Below, piece by piece: positions 26,897 through 36,225 of a DNA stretch of 64,000 bases (positions are counted from its first letter, which is position 1; each line of letters starts with the position of its first letter). The notes below the pieces were generated by a model. The model searched no databases and was not told where the DNA came from. It saw only the letters and a program-made list of their open reading frames with translations. This stretch comes from an uncultured Mesonia sp. Lineage in GTDB: Bacteria; Bacteroidota; Bacteroidia; Flavobacteriales; Flavobacteriaceae. Location: assembly GCA_947499595.1 (NCBI GenBank), contig CANMOY010000002.1, forward strand, positions 124,001-188,000, read 5' to 3'. The position numbers and the translations under genes were made by a program.

Positions 26897-26919
26897 TATT
26901 ATCTTAAAAAATTAAAGTT

Positions 26920-27108
26920 ATGTTGGCAAACCATTTTTTAGCCATAGGTACACCGCAAATCATCTTAATTGTCGTGGTTGTATTATTGATATTCGGCGGT
27001 AAGAAAATACCCGAATTAATGAAAGGATTGGGCAGTGGTATAAAAGAATTCAAAGATGCTTCAAAAGAAGAGAATTCAAAAACTGACACTCAGCAAACAG
27101 AAAAGTAA
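26920..27108 (+). CDS. tatA: Twin-arginine translocase subunit TatA/E
   Basis: A 62-residue inner-membrane protein of the Tat pathway, which exports folded proteins. It has one N-terminal TM helix (about 8-24), the hinge FGGKKIPEL with the conserved Phe-Gly, an amphipathic helix [18 protein letters not shown], and a short polar tail. This is the standard TatA plan at normal length. It stands alone with its own promoter and terminator between two leftward genes; no tatC is in the window. Confidence 0.95.
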   Translation: MLANHFLAIGTPQIILIVVVVLLIFGGKKIPELMKGLGSGIKEFKDASKEENSKTDTQQTEK

Positions 27109-27134
27109 AGTTTATTTTACTTAAAACTTATATT

Positions 27135-27167
27135 AAATGCGCATTCTTTGCTAGAATGCGCATTTTT
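27135..27167. terminator. Bidirectional hairpin terminator between tatA and the DUF4837 gene
   Basis: Perfect 13-bp inverted repeat (arms 27135-27147 and 27153-27165) with a 5-nt loop and A/T-rich flanks, ending in a T run on the plus strand. The two genes it separates are convergent (stops at 27108 and 27171), so it can serve both. Confidence 0.8.
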
Positions 27168-27170
27168 AGT

Positions 27171-28151
27171 TTAATTTATTTTTGCCGATCTTAAAATTGC
27201 TTCTAGTTCAAAAACATGATCCCGCTTATTGGTTGAGGGCCTAAATACAAAACCTTCTAAAATAACATAGCGTTTGTTTTTTTCATCTCTTACCGCAAAA
27301 TTGATAAATGGGCCAGCCATAAAAGCATTTTTTACTTCCCAAACCCCTCTACTTTCGTAGGCAAACTTACCGTCTATTTGTGTATCGAATAAATACGGAG
27401 CATAGGCATCTTCGGTAACAAGATAACTTCCTTCTCTGGGGCCTGGTATATGTTTCTTACCTATACTATCACGCATTTTAATAATATTGCCTACTATATT
27501 GGTATCTTTTTCGATAGTATGAAAAGGAACCTCGTAAAGCAAAATCTCCATAGTGCCTTTTGGAATGTCTTTACGGATCCAGAAAAAATTGTCTTCCTGT
27601 TTAGCATAACGATAGGCCGTAGGGAAATTTAAGGAAACCCCTAACTTTTCACGAATCACTTGGTCTGGTTTTAAAGATTTAGCAATTCGGTTTTGCTGTT
27701 CCTTTAGCTCGGTTTTTTTAAACGAAGAAACAATAGCATCTTTGTTATTATCTAACAATTCAATTAACTCCTCTTGTGTAGGCGCATAAACAAATACTCC
27801 AGTTTGTGGCCTAGCAAAAGTATCTTGCACTATTTCTAAATACGCTTGTGCCGATTTACCTATTTTTAAAAAAGTACGGTTACTACGTACAAAGCCATCA
27901 AAAGCGCTTGGCGGTATTTGATTCATGGTAAAAAGAGGCTCTTGGTGGGTTAAGCCATCTACAGTTGCTGCCAAAACAGAGCGTATTTCCTCTCCTATTT
28001 TGCCTTCCCATAGCGCGTGATCTATTACTACCGATACATTATTAATGCGACCATTTGAATCGGGTAAATTAGCTTTAGCATCTTTGGGTTGCTCCTCACA
28101 ACCTAAAACTAAAAAACTAGCTAACAATAGCCCGAAAATCTTATTTATCAT
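27171..28151 (-). CDS. DUF4837 family lipoprotein
   Basis: A 326-residue predicted lipoprotein: hydrophobic N-terminus MINKIFGLLLASFLVLGC with lipobox Cys18, followed by an acidic and polar segment. The rest is a soluble domain of the family labelled DUF4837, conserved in Bacteroidota; its function is unknown to me. The arrangement with pgk and mltD (13 bases after the mltD stop) suggests a cell-envelope role, but nothing in the sequence names one. Confidence 0.8.
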   Translation of the reverse strand: MINKIFGLLLASFLVLGCEEQPKDAKANLPDSNGRINNVSVVIDHALWEGKIGEEIRSVLAATVDGLTHQEPLFTMNQIPPSAFDGFVRSNRTFLKIGKSAQAYLEIVQDTFARPQTGVFVYAPTQEELIELLDNNKDAIVSSFKKTELKEQQNRIAKSLKPDQVIREKLGVSLNFPTAYRYAKQEDNFFWIRKDIPKGTMEILLYEVPFHTIEKDTNIVGNIIKMRDSIGKKHIPGPREGSYLVTEDAYAPYLFDTQIDGKFAYESRGVWEVKNAFMAGPFINFAVRDEKNKRYVILEGFVFRPSTNKRDHVFELEAILRSAKIN

Positions 28152-28164
28152 AATCTACAAGAGT

Positions 28165-29670
28165 TTAGCCATTTGAAATTTTTAATTTCATTCCTGGTTT
28201 TAAACGACTACCGCTAATATCGTTCCATTTTTGAATTTCTTGTACGCTAACTCCAGGAAACTTACGCGATATACTCCATAAAGAATCTCCTTGTCTTACA
28301 ATATAATGTTTGGTTGTGTTTGATTTTGAACGACTTGCATAAGAACTTTTAGGGAAAATACTTAAGTATTGCCCTATGCGTAAATTATTGCTGCGTAAAT
28401 TATTCCATTGTTTAATTTGACTAACACGCACCCCATATCGAGCTGCTATTTTACCCAAAAAATCTCCACTTCTTACTCTATACCGAACGGGTTCAAGAAG
28501 TTCTTCTTTTGTGGGCATATTCGCTTCTTTGTGTTTTTGCGCTACATATTTATAAATTAGATCTTCATTTGCCACAAACAAACCAGCCTCTTTTCTAGGT
28601 AATCTTAAATGGTATTGCTTACCCTCTATTTGCGGTATAACCCCTAATTTAAAACTTGGATTTAAAAATTCAAGCAAATCTTGATCAACTCCAGTTATAT
28701 CTTCAATCATCTCAAAGTTAAGCGCTTGTTTAACTTGAATAGTATCGGTTTCAAAATAAGTGATTTGTGGTTTAGCAGAATTAAATCCGTGCTCAGACGC
28801 ATATTCAAACAAGTACATGGTAGCGATAAAAGAAGGCACATAGCCAGCTGTTTCTCTAGGGAGATAGTTGCGTAATTTCCAATAGTCGGTTTGACCGCCA
28901 CTTCTTCTTATTGCCTTAGCAACATTTCCTGGGCCCGAATTATAAGCTGCAAGAGCTAAATCCCAATCATTAAACATACCGTATAAGGTAGATAAGTATT
29001 GAGCTGCAGCCTCTGTTGAGCGTTCTGGACTCATTCTAGCATCTACGTAACTCGTCACTTCTAAACCGTGCATTTTACCTGTTGGGTACATAAATTGCCA
29101 TAATCCTGTTGCGCCCACTCGAGATTTTGCACGCGGATTTAATGCCGATTCTACAATAGCCAAGTATTTCATCTCAAGCGGTATATTGTACTGATCTAAT
29201 TTCTCTTCAAATAAAGGAAAATAGTAATGACTTAAACTCATTAAGCGTTGCACACTTTCTTTACGCCATTTTAAATAGTAATTAATTACTTTTTCTAATG
29301 AGGTATTATAACTTATTTTAAATGGAGTTTTGGCATTTAACCGATCAAGACGTGCAATTAAAGTATCCCGATTTATTTGCCTAGGCACATTTTCTAATGA
29401 TTCGCCTTCTTGAATGGCTTGATTCATTTCTGCATACAAGTCTGAGTTCATTAATTCCTGTTGCCAGATCGAATCGACTTGCTTGAGCTCTTTATAATCT
29501 TTTAAATAAGTTAAAACAGCTTTTTCAAGCATGTTGTGCAACTCTTTTGCACTGGCTTCTTTGCTTAAACTATCTGTTACCGGTTGATCGGCTATGTTTG
29601 CACTATCTTGAGCTACACCAAAGAAGCTCACACTACAAAAACAGAATAATGCAATAAGTTTAAATTTCAT
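28165..29670 (-). CDS. mltD: Membrane-bound lytic murein transglycosylase D with two LysM domains
   Basis: A 501-residue secreted enzyme that cleaves peptidoglycan glycan strands with 1,6-anhydro product formation. A Sec signal peptide (1-20, ending VAQ) is followed by a helical lead. The SLT family 1E catalytic domain has the Glu in VESALNPRAKS near residue 178, GATGLWQFMYPTG, and AALAYNSGPGNV near 240. Two C-terminal LysM modules start near 397 (YRVRSGDFLGKIAARYG) and 457 (YIVRQGDSLWSISRKF) and bind peptidoglycan. It lies 14 bases after pgk and 13 before the DUF4837 gene on the same strand. Confidence 0.94.
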   Translation of the reverse strand: MKFKLIALFCFCSVSFFGVAQDSANIADQPVTDSLSKEASAKELHNMLEKAVLTYLKDYKELKQVDSIWQQELMNSDLYAEMNQAIQEGESLENVPRQINRDTLIARLDRLNAKTPFKISYNTSLEKVINYYLKWRKESVQRLMSLSHYYFPLFEEKLDQYNIPLEMKYLAIVESALNPRAKSRVGATGLWQFMYPTGKMHGLEVTSYVDARMSPERSTEAAAQYLSTLYGMFNDWDLALAAYNSGPGNVAKAIRRSGGQTDYWKLRNYLPRETAGYVPSFIATMYLFEYASEHGFNSAKPQITYFETDTIQVKQALNFEMIEDITGVDQDLLEFLNPSFKLGVIPQIEGKQYHLRLPRKEAGLFVANEDLIYKYVAQKHKEANMPTKEELLEPVRYRVRSGDFLGKIAARYGVRVSQIKQWNNLRSNNLRIGQYLSIFPKSSYASRSKSNTTKHYIVRQGDSLWSISRKFPGVSVQEIQKWNDISGSRLKPGMKLKISNG

Positions 29671-29684
29671 GTGATAGGTTTAAA

Positions 29685-30872
29685 TTAATCTTTGTTTATG
29701 GCTGCTATTCCTGGCAATTCTTTGCCTTCTAACATTTCGAGCATTGCACCACCTCCAGTGGAAACATAGCTAACTTGGTCGGCTAAACCAAATTGTTTCA
29801 CGGCGGCTACGCTATCTCCTCCTCCTACTAACGAGAAAGCTCCTTCTTTTGTTGCTTTTGCAATTGCGTTTCCTAAATTTAAAGTTCCTTTAGCGAAAGA
29901 AGACATTTCAAAAACCCCTACAGGTCCATTCCATAAAATAATCTGGCTTTGTTGAATTATTTGCTCAAAAAGCTTGCTGGTCTCTGGCCCTACGTCTAAC
30001 CCCATCCAATTTTCAGGTATATTATCAATCGCACTCAGTTTAATTTTTGCATCATCTTTAAAAGCATCGGCTATGACCGCATCTACCGGTAAATGTACTT
30101 GTACTTTTTTAGCTTTAGCTTCTTCTAAAATCTGTAAGGCTAAAGCTAATTTATCATCTTCTACTAAAGAACTACCTACCTCACCACCTAATGCTTTTAT
30201 AAAAGTGAAGGTCATTCCCCCACCAATTATTAAATGATCTATTTTATCTAAAATATGACTGATTACAGTTATTTTTGAAGACACTTTTGCTCCGCCTAAT
30301 ATAGCAGTCACCGGTTTTTCTTTGGCTTGAAAAACCTTATTGATACTCTCAATTTCTTTGGCTAGAAGATATCCGAAGCATTTATGCTCAAAAAATTGAG
30401 CCACTACCGTTGTTGATGCGTGTGCACGGTGAGCCGTACCAAAAGCATCATTCACATAAATATCTCCCAAACTAGCTAATGCTTTTGCGAACTCAGAATC
30501 ACCTTGTTTTTCTTCTTTATGATAGCGTAAGTTCTCGAGTAATAATACTTCACCGGCTTTAAGCTGATTTGCAGCTTCTTCGGCTTTACTGCCTACACAA
30601 TTTTCTACAAACTTAACTTCAACTCCCAAAATTTCAGATAATGTTGGTACAATATGCTTTAAAGAATATTTTTGTTCTTGGTTTTCGGGTCTACCTAGGT
30701 GAGACATTAGAATGGCAGCTCCTCCTTGGTTGAGTATTTTATCTATACTTGGTTTTGCTGCTAATATTCGAGTGGTATCGGTAACCTCAAAATCCTCGTT
30801 TAAGGGTACATTAAAATCAACTCTAATAAGTGCCTTTTTATCTTTAAAGTTAAACTGATCTATAGTCTTCAT
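29685..30872 (-). CDS. pgk: Phosphoglycerate kinase
   Basis: Glycolytic/gluconeogenic kinase, 395 residues, the normal length. The N-terminal domain shows VDFNVPLNE with the substrate-binding Asp and Asn, MSHLGRP and LLENLRYH; FGTAHRAHAST is near residue 142. The C-terminal nucleotide domain has ILGGAKVSSK, ILWNGPVGVFE and GGGDSVAAV. All catalytic landmarks are intact. It heads the leftward run pgk-mltD-DUF4837 and is divergent from holB. Confidence 0.98.
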   Translation of the reverse strand: MKTIDQFNFKDKKALIRVDFNVPLNEDFEVTDTTRILAAKPSIDKILNQGGAAILMSHLGRPENQEQKYSLKHIVPTLSEILGVEVKFVENCVGSKAEEAANQLKAGEVLLLENLRYHKEEKQGDSEFAKALASLGDIYVNDAFGTAHRAHASTTVVAQFFEHKCFGYLLAKEIESINKVFQAKEKPVTAILGGAKVSSKITVISHILDKIDHLIIGGGMTFTFIKALGGEVGSSLVEDDKLALALQILEEAKAKKVQVHLPVDAVIADAFKDDAKIKLSAIDNIPENWMGLDVGPETSKLFEQIIQQSQIILWNGPVGVFEMSSFAKGTLNLGNAIAKATKEGAFSLVGGGDSVAAVKQFGLADQVSYVSTGGGAMLEMLEGKELPGIAAINKD

Positions 30873-30979
30873 CGCATTCTATTTTAGCATTAATTTAAGT
30901 TCGTAAAAATATAAAAACAGCCCAAAGTCTTAACACTTGTGGCAATTTTTAAATCGGGATGAAATTACAAAAATTTATG

Positions 30980-30987
30980 TACTTTCG
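30980..30987 (+). promoter_or_regulatory. -7-like box (TACTTTCG) next to the holB start
   Basis: TACTTTCG differs from TAnnTTTG at one base and ends 4 nt before the ATG at 30992. This supports the shorter holB start, and would place the transcript start at or very near the ATG, giving a leaderless or nearly leaderless mRNA. Confidence 0.4.
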
Positions 30988-30991
30988 CTTT

Positions 30992-32152
30992 ATGGATTTT
31001 TCTTCTATAATCGGCTTAGATCATATTAAAAATCACTTGCAAAAAACCGCAAGTAAGCATGTTATTCCCCACGCTCAACTCTTTGTGGGTTCAACAGGAT
31101 TTGGTACCCTACCAATGGCTTTAGCTTATGCACAGTACATTTTAAGCGAATGTGGTCCCGAGAAGAACAAATCACAAGCCAAACAATATGTAAATGATTT
31201 ATCGCACCCCGATTTACATTTTGTTTTTCCTTCTGTTTTAAGAAAAGCCAATAAAAAGCAATCTAGCAAGGATTACCAAAGCGAATGGAAAAATTTCATA
31301 CAGGAAAATCTTTATGCAGACGAATATGCGTGGAACCAATACCTTGATGAGGAGAAAAAGCAAGGGATTATCAACGTTAGGGATGCCGAAAATATCTTAA
31401 AAGACGCGTCGTTAAAATCTTTTTCTGGCGGATATAAAGTCTTTATTATTTGGGGAGCAGACAAAATGAATAACGATTGTGCGAACAAGCTATTAAAATT
31501 GGTAGAAGAGCCGCCTTCAAAAACCGTATTGCTTTTACTTACTGCTCACGAAGACCGAATTATATCAACCATCAAATCTAGGTGTCAAGTTTTGCATTTT
31601 CCTCCTTTAGGAGAAGCGGTTTTAAGTGAGGCTTTAATTGAAAAGCAAATCGAGCCCAATTTAGCATTGCAAATTGCACAACAAGCCGAGGGTGATTTTC
31701 AAAAGGCATTAAAATTAATCAACCAATCTGAAACCGAAGAACTATTTGAAAAATGGTTTATCACCTGGGTACGTGCTGCCTTTAGAGCTAAAGGTAATAA
31801 AACGGCTATAAAAGATCTCATTAATTGGAGTACAGAGGTCGCTCAAACCGGTCGAGAAACCCAAAAGCAATTTTTATTATATTGTTTAAACTTTTTTAGA
31901 CAAGCCTTATTGCTTAATTATTCGGCAAACGATTTGGTACATCTTCAACCCAAAACTGCTGGTTTTAAATTAAAAAATTTCGCCCCTTTTATTCACGGGG
32001 GTAACATAATACCTATTCAAATAGAAATAGAAAAAGCGCTTTACCATATTGAGCGTAATGGAAATGATAAATTAATTTTGACCGATTTATCCATTCAACT
32101 TACGCGACTAATTCACAAGAAAGAACAAGAACTAAAAAAGGCTGCCGATTAG
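30992..32152 (+). CDS. holB: DNA polymerase III delta' subunit (HolB)
   Basis: Clamp-loader subunit of the replicative polymerase, 386 residues from ATG 30992 (MDFSSIIGLDHIKNHLQ). The frame is open 11 codons further upstream, but a -7-like box lies inside that extension. The AAA+ region opens with a degenerate Walker A (VGSTGFGTLPMA instead of GKT), as expected for a delta' subunit that does not hydrolyse ATP. NNDCANKLLKLVEEPPSKT matches the conserved NA-x-N-LLK-x-LEEPP block, and STIKSRCQVLHF follows. It stands alone and ends inside its own terminator hairpin. Confidence 0.92.
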   Translation: MDFSSIIGLDHIKNHLQKTASKHVIPHAQLFVGSTGFGTLPMALAYAQYILSECGPEKNKSQAKQYVNDLSHPDLHFVFPSVLRKANKKQSSKDYQSEWKNFIQENLYADEYAWNQYLDEEKKQGIINVRDAENILKDASLKSFSGGYKVFIIWGADKMNNDCANKLLKLVEEPPSKTVLLLLTAHEDRIISTIKSRCQVLHFPPLGEAVLSEALIEKQIEPNLALQIAQQAEGDFQKALKLINQSETEELFEKWFITWVRAAFRAKGNKTAIKDLINWSTEVAQTGRETQKQFLLYCLNFFRQALLLNYSANDLVHLQPKTAGFKLKNFAPFIHGGNIIPIQIEIEKALYHIERNGNDKLILTDLSIQLTRLIHKKEQELKKAAD

Positions 32153-32163
32153 GCAACCTTTTT
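32134..32163 (+). terminator. Terminator overlapping the holB stop codon
   Basis: AAAAAGG-C-TGCC and GGCA-A-CCTTTTT form a hairpin of 12-bp arms with one C/A mismatch and a 5-nt loop. The holB TAG stop lies in the loop and right arm. It is followed by a T run. Confidence 0.6.
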
Positions 32164-32185
32164 ATAAAATTATGCAATAATAGGT

Positions 32186-32692
32186 TTATTTTACTGACTC
32201 ATTCAGGGCCTTTAAAACTTCTTGCGTAATATCTTTACCCTCTTTGGCATACATAATATTTGCCGATTCATTAGACCCGAAGATATAGGTATAATTATTT
32301 TTCTCTCCGTAGGTAGCTACAAAGTCTTTTACCTTGGTGATGAGAGAATCAATTACTTCATCGCTTTCTTGTCTTAAAGCTTGGCTTTGCATTTGCTGAC
32401 TCTGTTGCAATTGCTGTTGTTTTTGCATCAAAGCCGCCTCTTGTTCTTGTCTAGCTTGCGCGGATAGTGATTGCATTTTGTTTTGATAAGATTCAACTTC
32501 TTGTCTAAAAGCCATCGCGGTAGAATCTAGCGTACGTTTTAGTTTTTCAGATTTTTTATTGAAACGTTTTTCGGTTTCTTTCATCTGTGAAAAATCTTGA
32601 ATTAGCACAGTGTTATCTACATAAGCTGTTTTTTCTTGATTACAAGATACCAGTGCGAAAACCCCAATGACAGCAAAAACTATTTTCTTCAT
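32186..32692 (-). CDS. OmpH/Skp-like periplasmic chaperone lipoprotein
   Basis: A 168-residue envelope protein of the OmpH (Skp) family from the preferred start MKKIVFAVIGVFALVSC, which is a lipoprotein signal with lipobox Cys17. The frame is open to 32755, but a TACATTTG promoter box lies inside that extension. The middle (about 35-120) is a long Gln/Glu/Lys-rich coiled coil (MQKQQQLQQSQQMQSQAL), matching the helical tentacles of Skp. The end (YGEKNNYTYIFGSNESANIMYA) is the usual C-terminal core element. It probably holds unfolded outer-membrane proteins. It stands apart from the neighbouring operon by 220 bases. Confidence 0.85.
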   Translation of the reverse strand: MKKIVFAVIGVFALVSCNQEKTAYVDNTVLIQDFSQMKETEKRFNKKSEKLKRTLDSTAMAFRQEVESYQNKMQSLSAQARQEQEAALMQKQQQLQQSQQMQSQALRQESDEVIDSLITKVKDFVATYGEKNNYTYIFGSNESANIMYAKEGKDITQEVLKALNESVK

Positions 32693-32710
32693 ATTTAATT
32701 TTATTTTTAG

Positions 32711-32718
32711 CAAATGTA
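32711..32718 (-). promoter_or_regulatory. -7 box (TACATTTG) for the OmpH-like gene
   Basis: Minus-strand TACATTTG is an exact TAnnTTTG match 18 nt upstream of the ATG at 32692. Its position inside the longer open frame argues for the shorter start. Confidence 0.5.
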
Positions 32719-32912
32719 ATAAGTATTTACTTGTCATAATAAAAAAATTGAACAATAATAAAATCTTATTTATAAACTTTCTCCTATAATATATCTCTAT
32801 AAAAATAAGCTTAATTTAAAGCGATTTAAGCGGATTAAATTCAAAATATAAGGTAGTAGATGTATTTAACAAAAAGTACTCTTAAATTAGCTTATATAGG
32901 TTAATTATAAAT

Positions 32913-33758
32913 TTATATACTTTCGAAGATATATACCAGACTTGAATAGGCGTTAGTTCGTTTTGCCTGATAATTACTTTTAGTAGCTACCCAAAATGCT
33001 TTAAAAGGATTCTTGGTCGTTCTATTTTTTTCAGAAAGCCAACTTACATAATAAGCGTCAAATTTCAAAGGATGAGTTTTTACCAACTTTAGATCAAATT
33101 GTTTTAGAAGGGAAATTAATCCCTCTGGCGAGAAATGCCACAAGTGTCTTGGTACGTCATAAGCCGCCCAAAAAGATTGGTAGTATTGGGCATCATAACT
33201 GGTATAATTAGGTACAGCAATTATCAGTTTTCCATCTTGACGTAACAAATTTTTCATCTGCTCAATTTGAGCGGGTAATTTTGGTAAATGCTCCAATACG
33301 TGCCATAAACTTATTACGTCAAATTGCCCTTTTACTGCCGACAAATCTTTCTGTAACTTTATGCCTTTATCTTTTGACAAGACTCTTGCTTTATGATTCG
33401 GTTCTACCCCATTGGTATCCCAACCACGAGTACTCATAAATTGTAAAAAAGATCCTGTACCTGCGCCAATATCTAATATCCGGTTTCCCGATAGATTTAG
33501 ATTTTCAATCCACTTAGCTTTCTTTTTGAGCATATGACGTTTTACCATCTGGTAAATTTTATCAAAAACACTAAAAGATGCATCGGTGTGAGAAATATAG
33601 TCTTCGCTACTATAATAGTTGGGTAATTTATCTAAAGCAGGTTGGGGTTGGGTAACTAAGATATTCTCGGTGGAATTAGCATACAATTCAAATGTTTCAT
33701 TAGAAACGGTAAAATCTTTGGTTTCAAAAATTTTTCTTTGAGGCTCTAACAAGTTCAT
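32913..33758 (-). CDS. Class I SAM-dependent methyltransferase
   Basis: A 281-residue methyltransferase of the UbiE/Coq3-like (Methyltransf_23) type. Motif I, ILDIGAGTGSFLQFM, is near residue 110, the ribose-contact Glu is in NGVEPNHKA, and FDVISLWHVLEHLPK near residue 155-168 is the motif IV region. The N-terminal lead (ALDKLPNYYSSEDYISHT) is typical of the Bacteroidota branch. The substrate is unknown. It lies 4 bases downstream of the small lipoprotein gene, as the last gene of the run that starts at DUF4175. Confidence 0.88.
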   Translation of the reverse strand: MNLLEPQRKIFETKDFTVSNETFELYANSTENILVTQPQPALDKLPNYYSSEDYISHTDASFSVFDKIYQMVKRHMLKKKAKWIENLNLSGNRILDIGAGTGSFLQFMSTRGWDTNGVEPNHKARVLSKDKGIKLQKDLSAVKGQFDVISLWHVLEHLPKLPAQIEQMKNLLRQDGKLIIAVPNYTSYDAQYYQSFWAAYDVPRHLWHFSPEGLISLLKQFDLKLVKTHPLKFDAYYVSWLSEKNRTTKNPFKAFWVATKSNYQAKRTNAYSSLVYIFESI

Positions 33759-33762
33759 AATT

Positions 33763-34305
33763 TTATCGGCTTAATTTTTTCCGCAATCGATCTAAATTTT
33801 TGATTGCTATTTCTTTAGTTAGATCCTCTTGACCTAAAACATCATTCCCATTGGCATCCATCAAATAAATGCTCATATAATAATGGGTATTGTTTGCTCG
33901 AGCCCGTTTTCTTCTTCTGTCTACTTGCCTTTGATAATCTTGTTCTTTTTCCCATGTATCTCTATTATCATCATACAATAATTTATCTACCACTGGATTT
34001 AATAAATTAACCCTGGCATCATAGTCTGTTGTATAATGTAAGTATACGTTTATCGATTGATCTGGAACAATCCTGTTAGTTGTAAAATAATTTAAATTAT
34101 CGGTTGCACTTTTTCCGAAATGATTGGCAATTTGCTGTCTTTGATTTTGAAGATTGCTATTGGTTTCAAAAACGTATCCGGTTAAATTAAAAACGCTTTT
34201 CTCTGGAGATTCTAACTCATAAAATTCTATTTCCCGAGCTTTTTTTAGATTAAAACAAGCACTTAAATTTAGCGATAAAAACAGTAAAATTATTAGTCTT
34301 TTCAT
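33763..34305 (-). CDS. Small lipoprotein of unknown function
   Basis: A 180-residue protein with a lipoprotein signal (MKRLIILLFLSLNLSAC, lipobox Cys17). The remainder is a soluble, charged domain with a basic stretch RRKRARAN near residue 132, and a C-terminus rich in Lys and Arg. I do not recognise the family with confidence. It starts 37 bases after the mnmG stop, and that gap holds a parS site. It is followed by the methyltransferase gene 4 bases later. Confidence 0.75.
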   Translation of the reverse strand: MKRLIILLFLSLNLSACFNLKKAREIEFYELESPEKSVFNLTGYVFETNSNLQNQRQQIANHFGKSATDNLNYFTTNRIVPDQSINVYLHYTTDYDARVNLLNPVVDKLLYDDNRDTWEKEQDYQRQVDRRRKRARANNTHYYMSIYLMDANGNDVLGQEDLTKEIAIKNLDRLRKKLSR

Positions 34306-34319
34306 AACATTGCCTTAAT

Positions 34320-34335
34320 TGTTCCACGTGAAACA
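34320..34335. promoter_or_regulatory. parS centromere site 1 (ParB binding)
   Basis: TGTTCCACGTGAAACA matches the 16-bp parS consensus TGTTNCACGTGAAACA at every defined position. It lies in the 37-bp gap between mnmG and the small lipoprotein gene. ParB bound here would load onto the chromosome for segregation; such sites cluster near replication origins in most bacteria. No parAB genes are in the window. Confidence 0.85.
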
Positions 34336-34342
34336 ATAGAGT

Positions 34343-36214
34343 TTATCTTCCCATATAAACCAATAAAACCGAAATATCTGCGGGACTAACGCCACTCACC
34401 CTAGAAGCTTGAGAAACCGTTGTAGGTTTGATCTCCGATAGTTTCTGCCTTGCCTCCATCGACATGGATTGCAACTTAAAGTAATCAAAATTTTCTGGAA
34501 TTTTTAAGTTTTCTAGCCGATTCAATTTATCTGCATTGTTTTTTTCTTTCTCGATGTAACCCGAATATTTAACCTGTATCTCTACTTGCTCTAAAATTTC
34601 GTCATCAAGTTGGTGCGCCTCTATGTAATCTTCAACTACTTTTACCGAACGCATAGTCTCTAAAGTCATTTTAGGTCTTGCGAAGATTTTAAACATCTTA
34701 CCGGCTTGCTTCACAGGTGCAGAATTGTGCGCTTCTAAAATAGGATTCATCTCTTTTGGTGCAACGCTAGTATCTTTAAAAAACTGAACCATTTTATCAG
34801 CTTCTTCCTGCTTGTAATTCATCCGCTTTAAGCGAGCTTCACTAGCCAATCCTATGTCAAAACTTTTTTGAGTAAGCCTAAAATCGGCATTATCTTGACG
34901 TAGAAGCGTTCTATATTCGGCTCTACTGGTGAACATTCTATAAGGCTCTTCTGTACCTTTAGTTATTAAATCATCTATTAAAACACCAATATAAGCTTCA
35001 TCTCTCTTTAAAATAAACTCTTCTCTTTCTTGGATTTTAAGCGCTGCATTAATTCCTGCCATTAATCCTTGACTCGCAGCTTCTTCATAACCTGTAGTAC
35101 CATTTATTTGCCCAGCGAAATACAGGTGATCAACCAACTTGGTTTCCAGAGTATGCTTTAGTTGTGTTGGCGGAAAATAATCATATTCAATTGCGTATCC
35201 GGGTCTGAAAAATTTTACGTTTTCAAATCCTTTTACTGATTTAAGTGCGTTGTATTGTACCTCTTCTGGCAAGGAAGTAGAGAAGCCATTTACATAATAT
35301 TCAACAGTTTTCCAGCCCTCTGGTTCTACAAAAAGTTGGTGCCGATCCTTATCTGCAAAACGGTTTATTTTATCCTCGATACTTGGACAATAACGTGGAC
35401 CGACACTTTCAATACGTCCGTTAAACATAGGCGAACGATCAAAACCTTCGCGTAGCAGATCGTGAACCAAATTAGAAGTATAAGTCATATGACAACTACG
35501 CTGGTTTTTTAAAGGTTGTGTTACATCTAAATAAGAGAATTTAGCCGGATTCTCATCACCAGGTTGTTCAACCATTTTAGAAAAATCTAAAGAACGTCCA
35601 TCCACTCTCGGAGGTGTACCGGTTTTCATTCTACCGGCTTCGAACCCCAATTCAATTAAGTCTGAAGTAATGCCAGTAGCAGCTCTTTCTCCTGCTCTTC
35701 CTCCCCCAAAGTTTTTTTCCCCGATATGAATAAGACCGTTTAGGAAAGTTCCGTTGGTTAAGATAACCGATTTGGCTTTTATTTTTAATCCTAATCCTGT
35801 TTTAACTCCTTTTAATTTATCTTTTTCTAACCAAATCCCTTCTACCATATCTTGATAAAAATCTAGATTTGGTGTTTGTTCTAGCATAAGCCGCCAATCT
35901 TCTGCAAAACGCATTCTATCACTTTGCACTCGGGGACTCCACATCGCTGGACCCTTGCTTTTATTAAGCATTTTAAATTGTATTGCACTGGTATCACTTA
36001 CAATACCACTATAACCCCCCATTGCATCAATTTCACGTACAATTTGACCTTTAGCTATACCCCCCATTGCCGGATTACACGACATTTGAGCGATATTTTG
36101 TAAATTCATGGTAATTAAAAGTGTTTTACATCCCATGTTAGCCGATGCCGCAGCAGCTTCGCTACCTGCATGACCTCCACCTACAACAATAACATCATAT
36201 TCTTTATCAAACAT
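34343..36214 (-). CDS. mnmG: tRNA uridine-5-carboxymethylaminomethyl modification enzyme MnmG (GidA)
   Basis: FAD-dependent enzyme that, with MnmE, modifies the wobble uridine of several tRNAs. The 623 residues are full length. The FAD-binding motif VVGGGHAGSEAA is at 10-21, followed by MSCNPAMGGIAKGQIV, RVDGRSLDFS near residue 205 and GPRYCPSIEDKI near 272. QINGTTGYEEAASQGLMAG is near 374, and the C-terminal MnmE-contact helices end in QASRVSGVSPADIS. It is flanked by two parS sites. Historically gidA lies next to oriC in many genomes, which is relevant to the candidate origin at 51.3-51.9 kb. Confidence 0.98.
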   Translation of the reverse strand: MFDKEYDVIVVGGGHAGSEAAAASANMGCKTLLITMNLQNIAQMSCNPAMGGIAKGQIVREIDAMGGYSGIVSDTSAIQFKMLNKSKGPAMWSPRVQSDRMRFAEDWRLMLEQTPNLDFYQDMVEGIWLEKDKLKGVKTGLGLKIKAKSVILTNGTFLNGLIHIGEKNFGGGRAGERAATGITSDLIELGFEAGRMKTGTPPRVDGRSLDFSKMVEQPGDENPAKFSYLDVTQPLKNQRSCHMTYTSNLVHDLLREGFDRSPMFNGRIESVGPRYCPSIEDKINRFADKDRHQLFVEPEGWKTVEYYVNGFSTSLPEEVQYNALKSVKGFENVKFFRPGYAIEYDYFPPTQLKHTLETKLVDHLYFAGQINGTTGYEEAASQGLMAGINAALKIQEREEFILKRDEAYIGVLIDDLITKGTEEPYRMFTSRAEYRTLLRQDNADFRLTQKSFDIGLASEARLKRMNYKQEEADKMVQFFKDTSVAPKEMNPILEAHNSAPVKQAGKMFKIFARPKMTLETMRSVKVVEDYIEAHQLDDEILEQVEIQVKYSGYIEKEKNNADKLNRLENLKIPENFDYFKLQSMSMEARQKLSEIKPTTVSQASRVSGVSPADISVLLVYMGR

Positions 36215-36225
36215 TCTTAACGCTT

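Noticed and set aside
29974-30237. Plus-strand 87-codon frame opposite pgk
   Set aside because: It is antisense to a clearly intact pgk, lacks a start context and gives no recognisable protein.
32756-32912. A+T-rich gap between the methyltransferase and OmpH-like genes searched for a small gene or RNA
   Set aside because: Only a 14-codon frame and no hairpin or RNA-like fold was seen; apart from the OmpH-like gene's promoter just beyond it, nothing could be supported.
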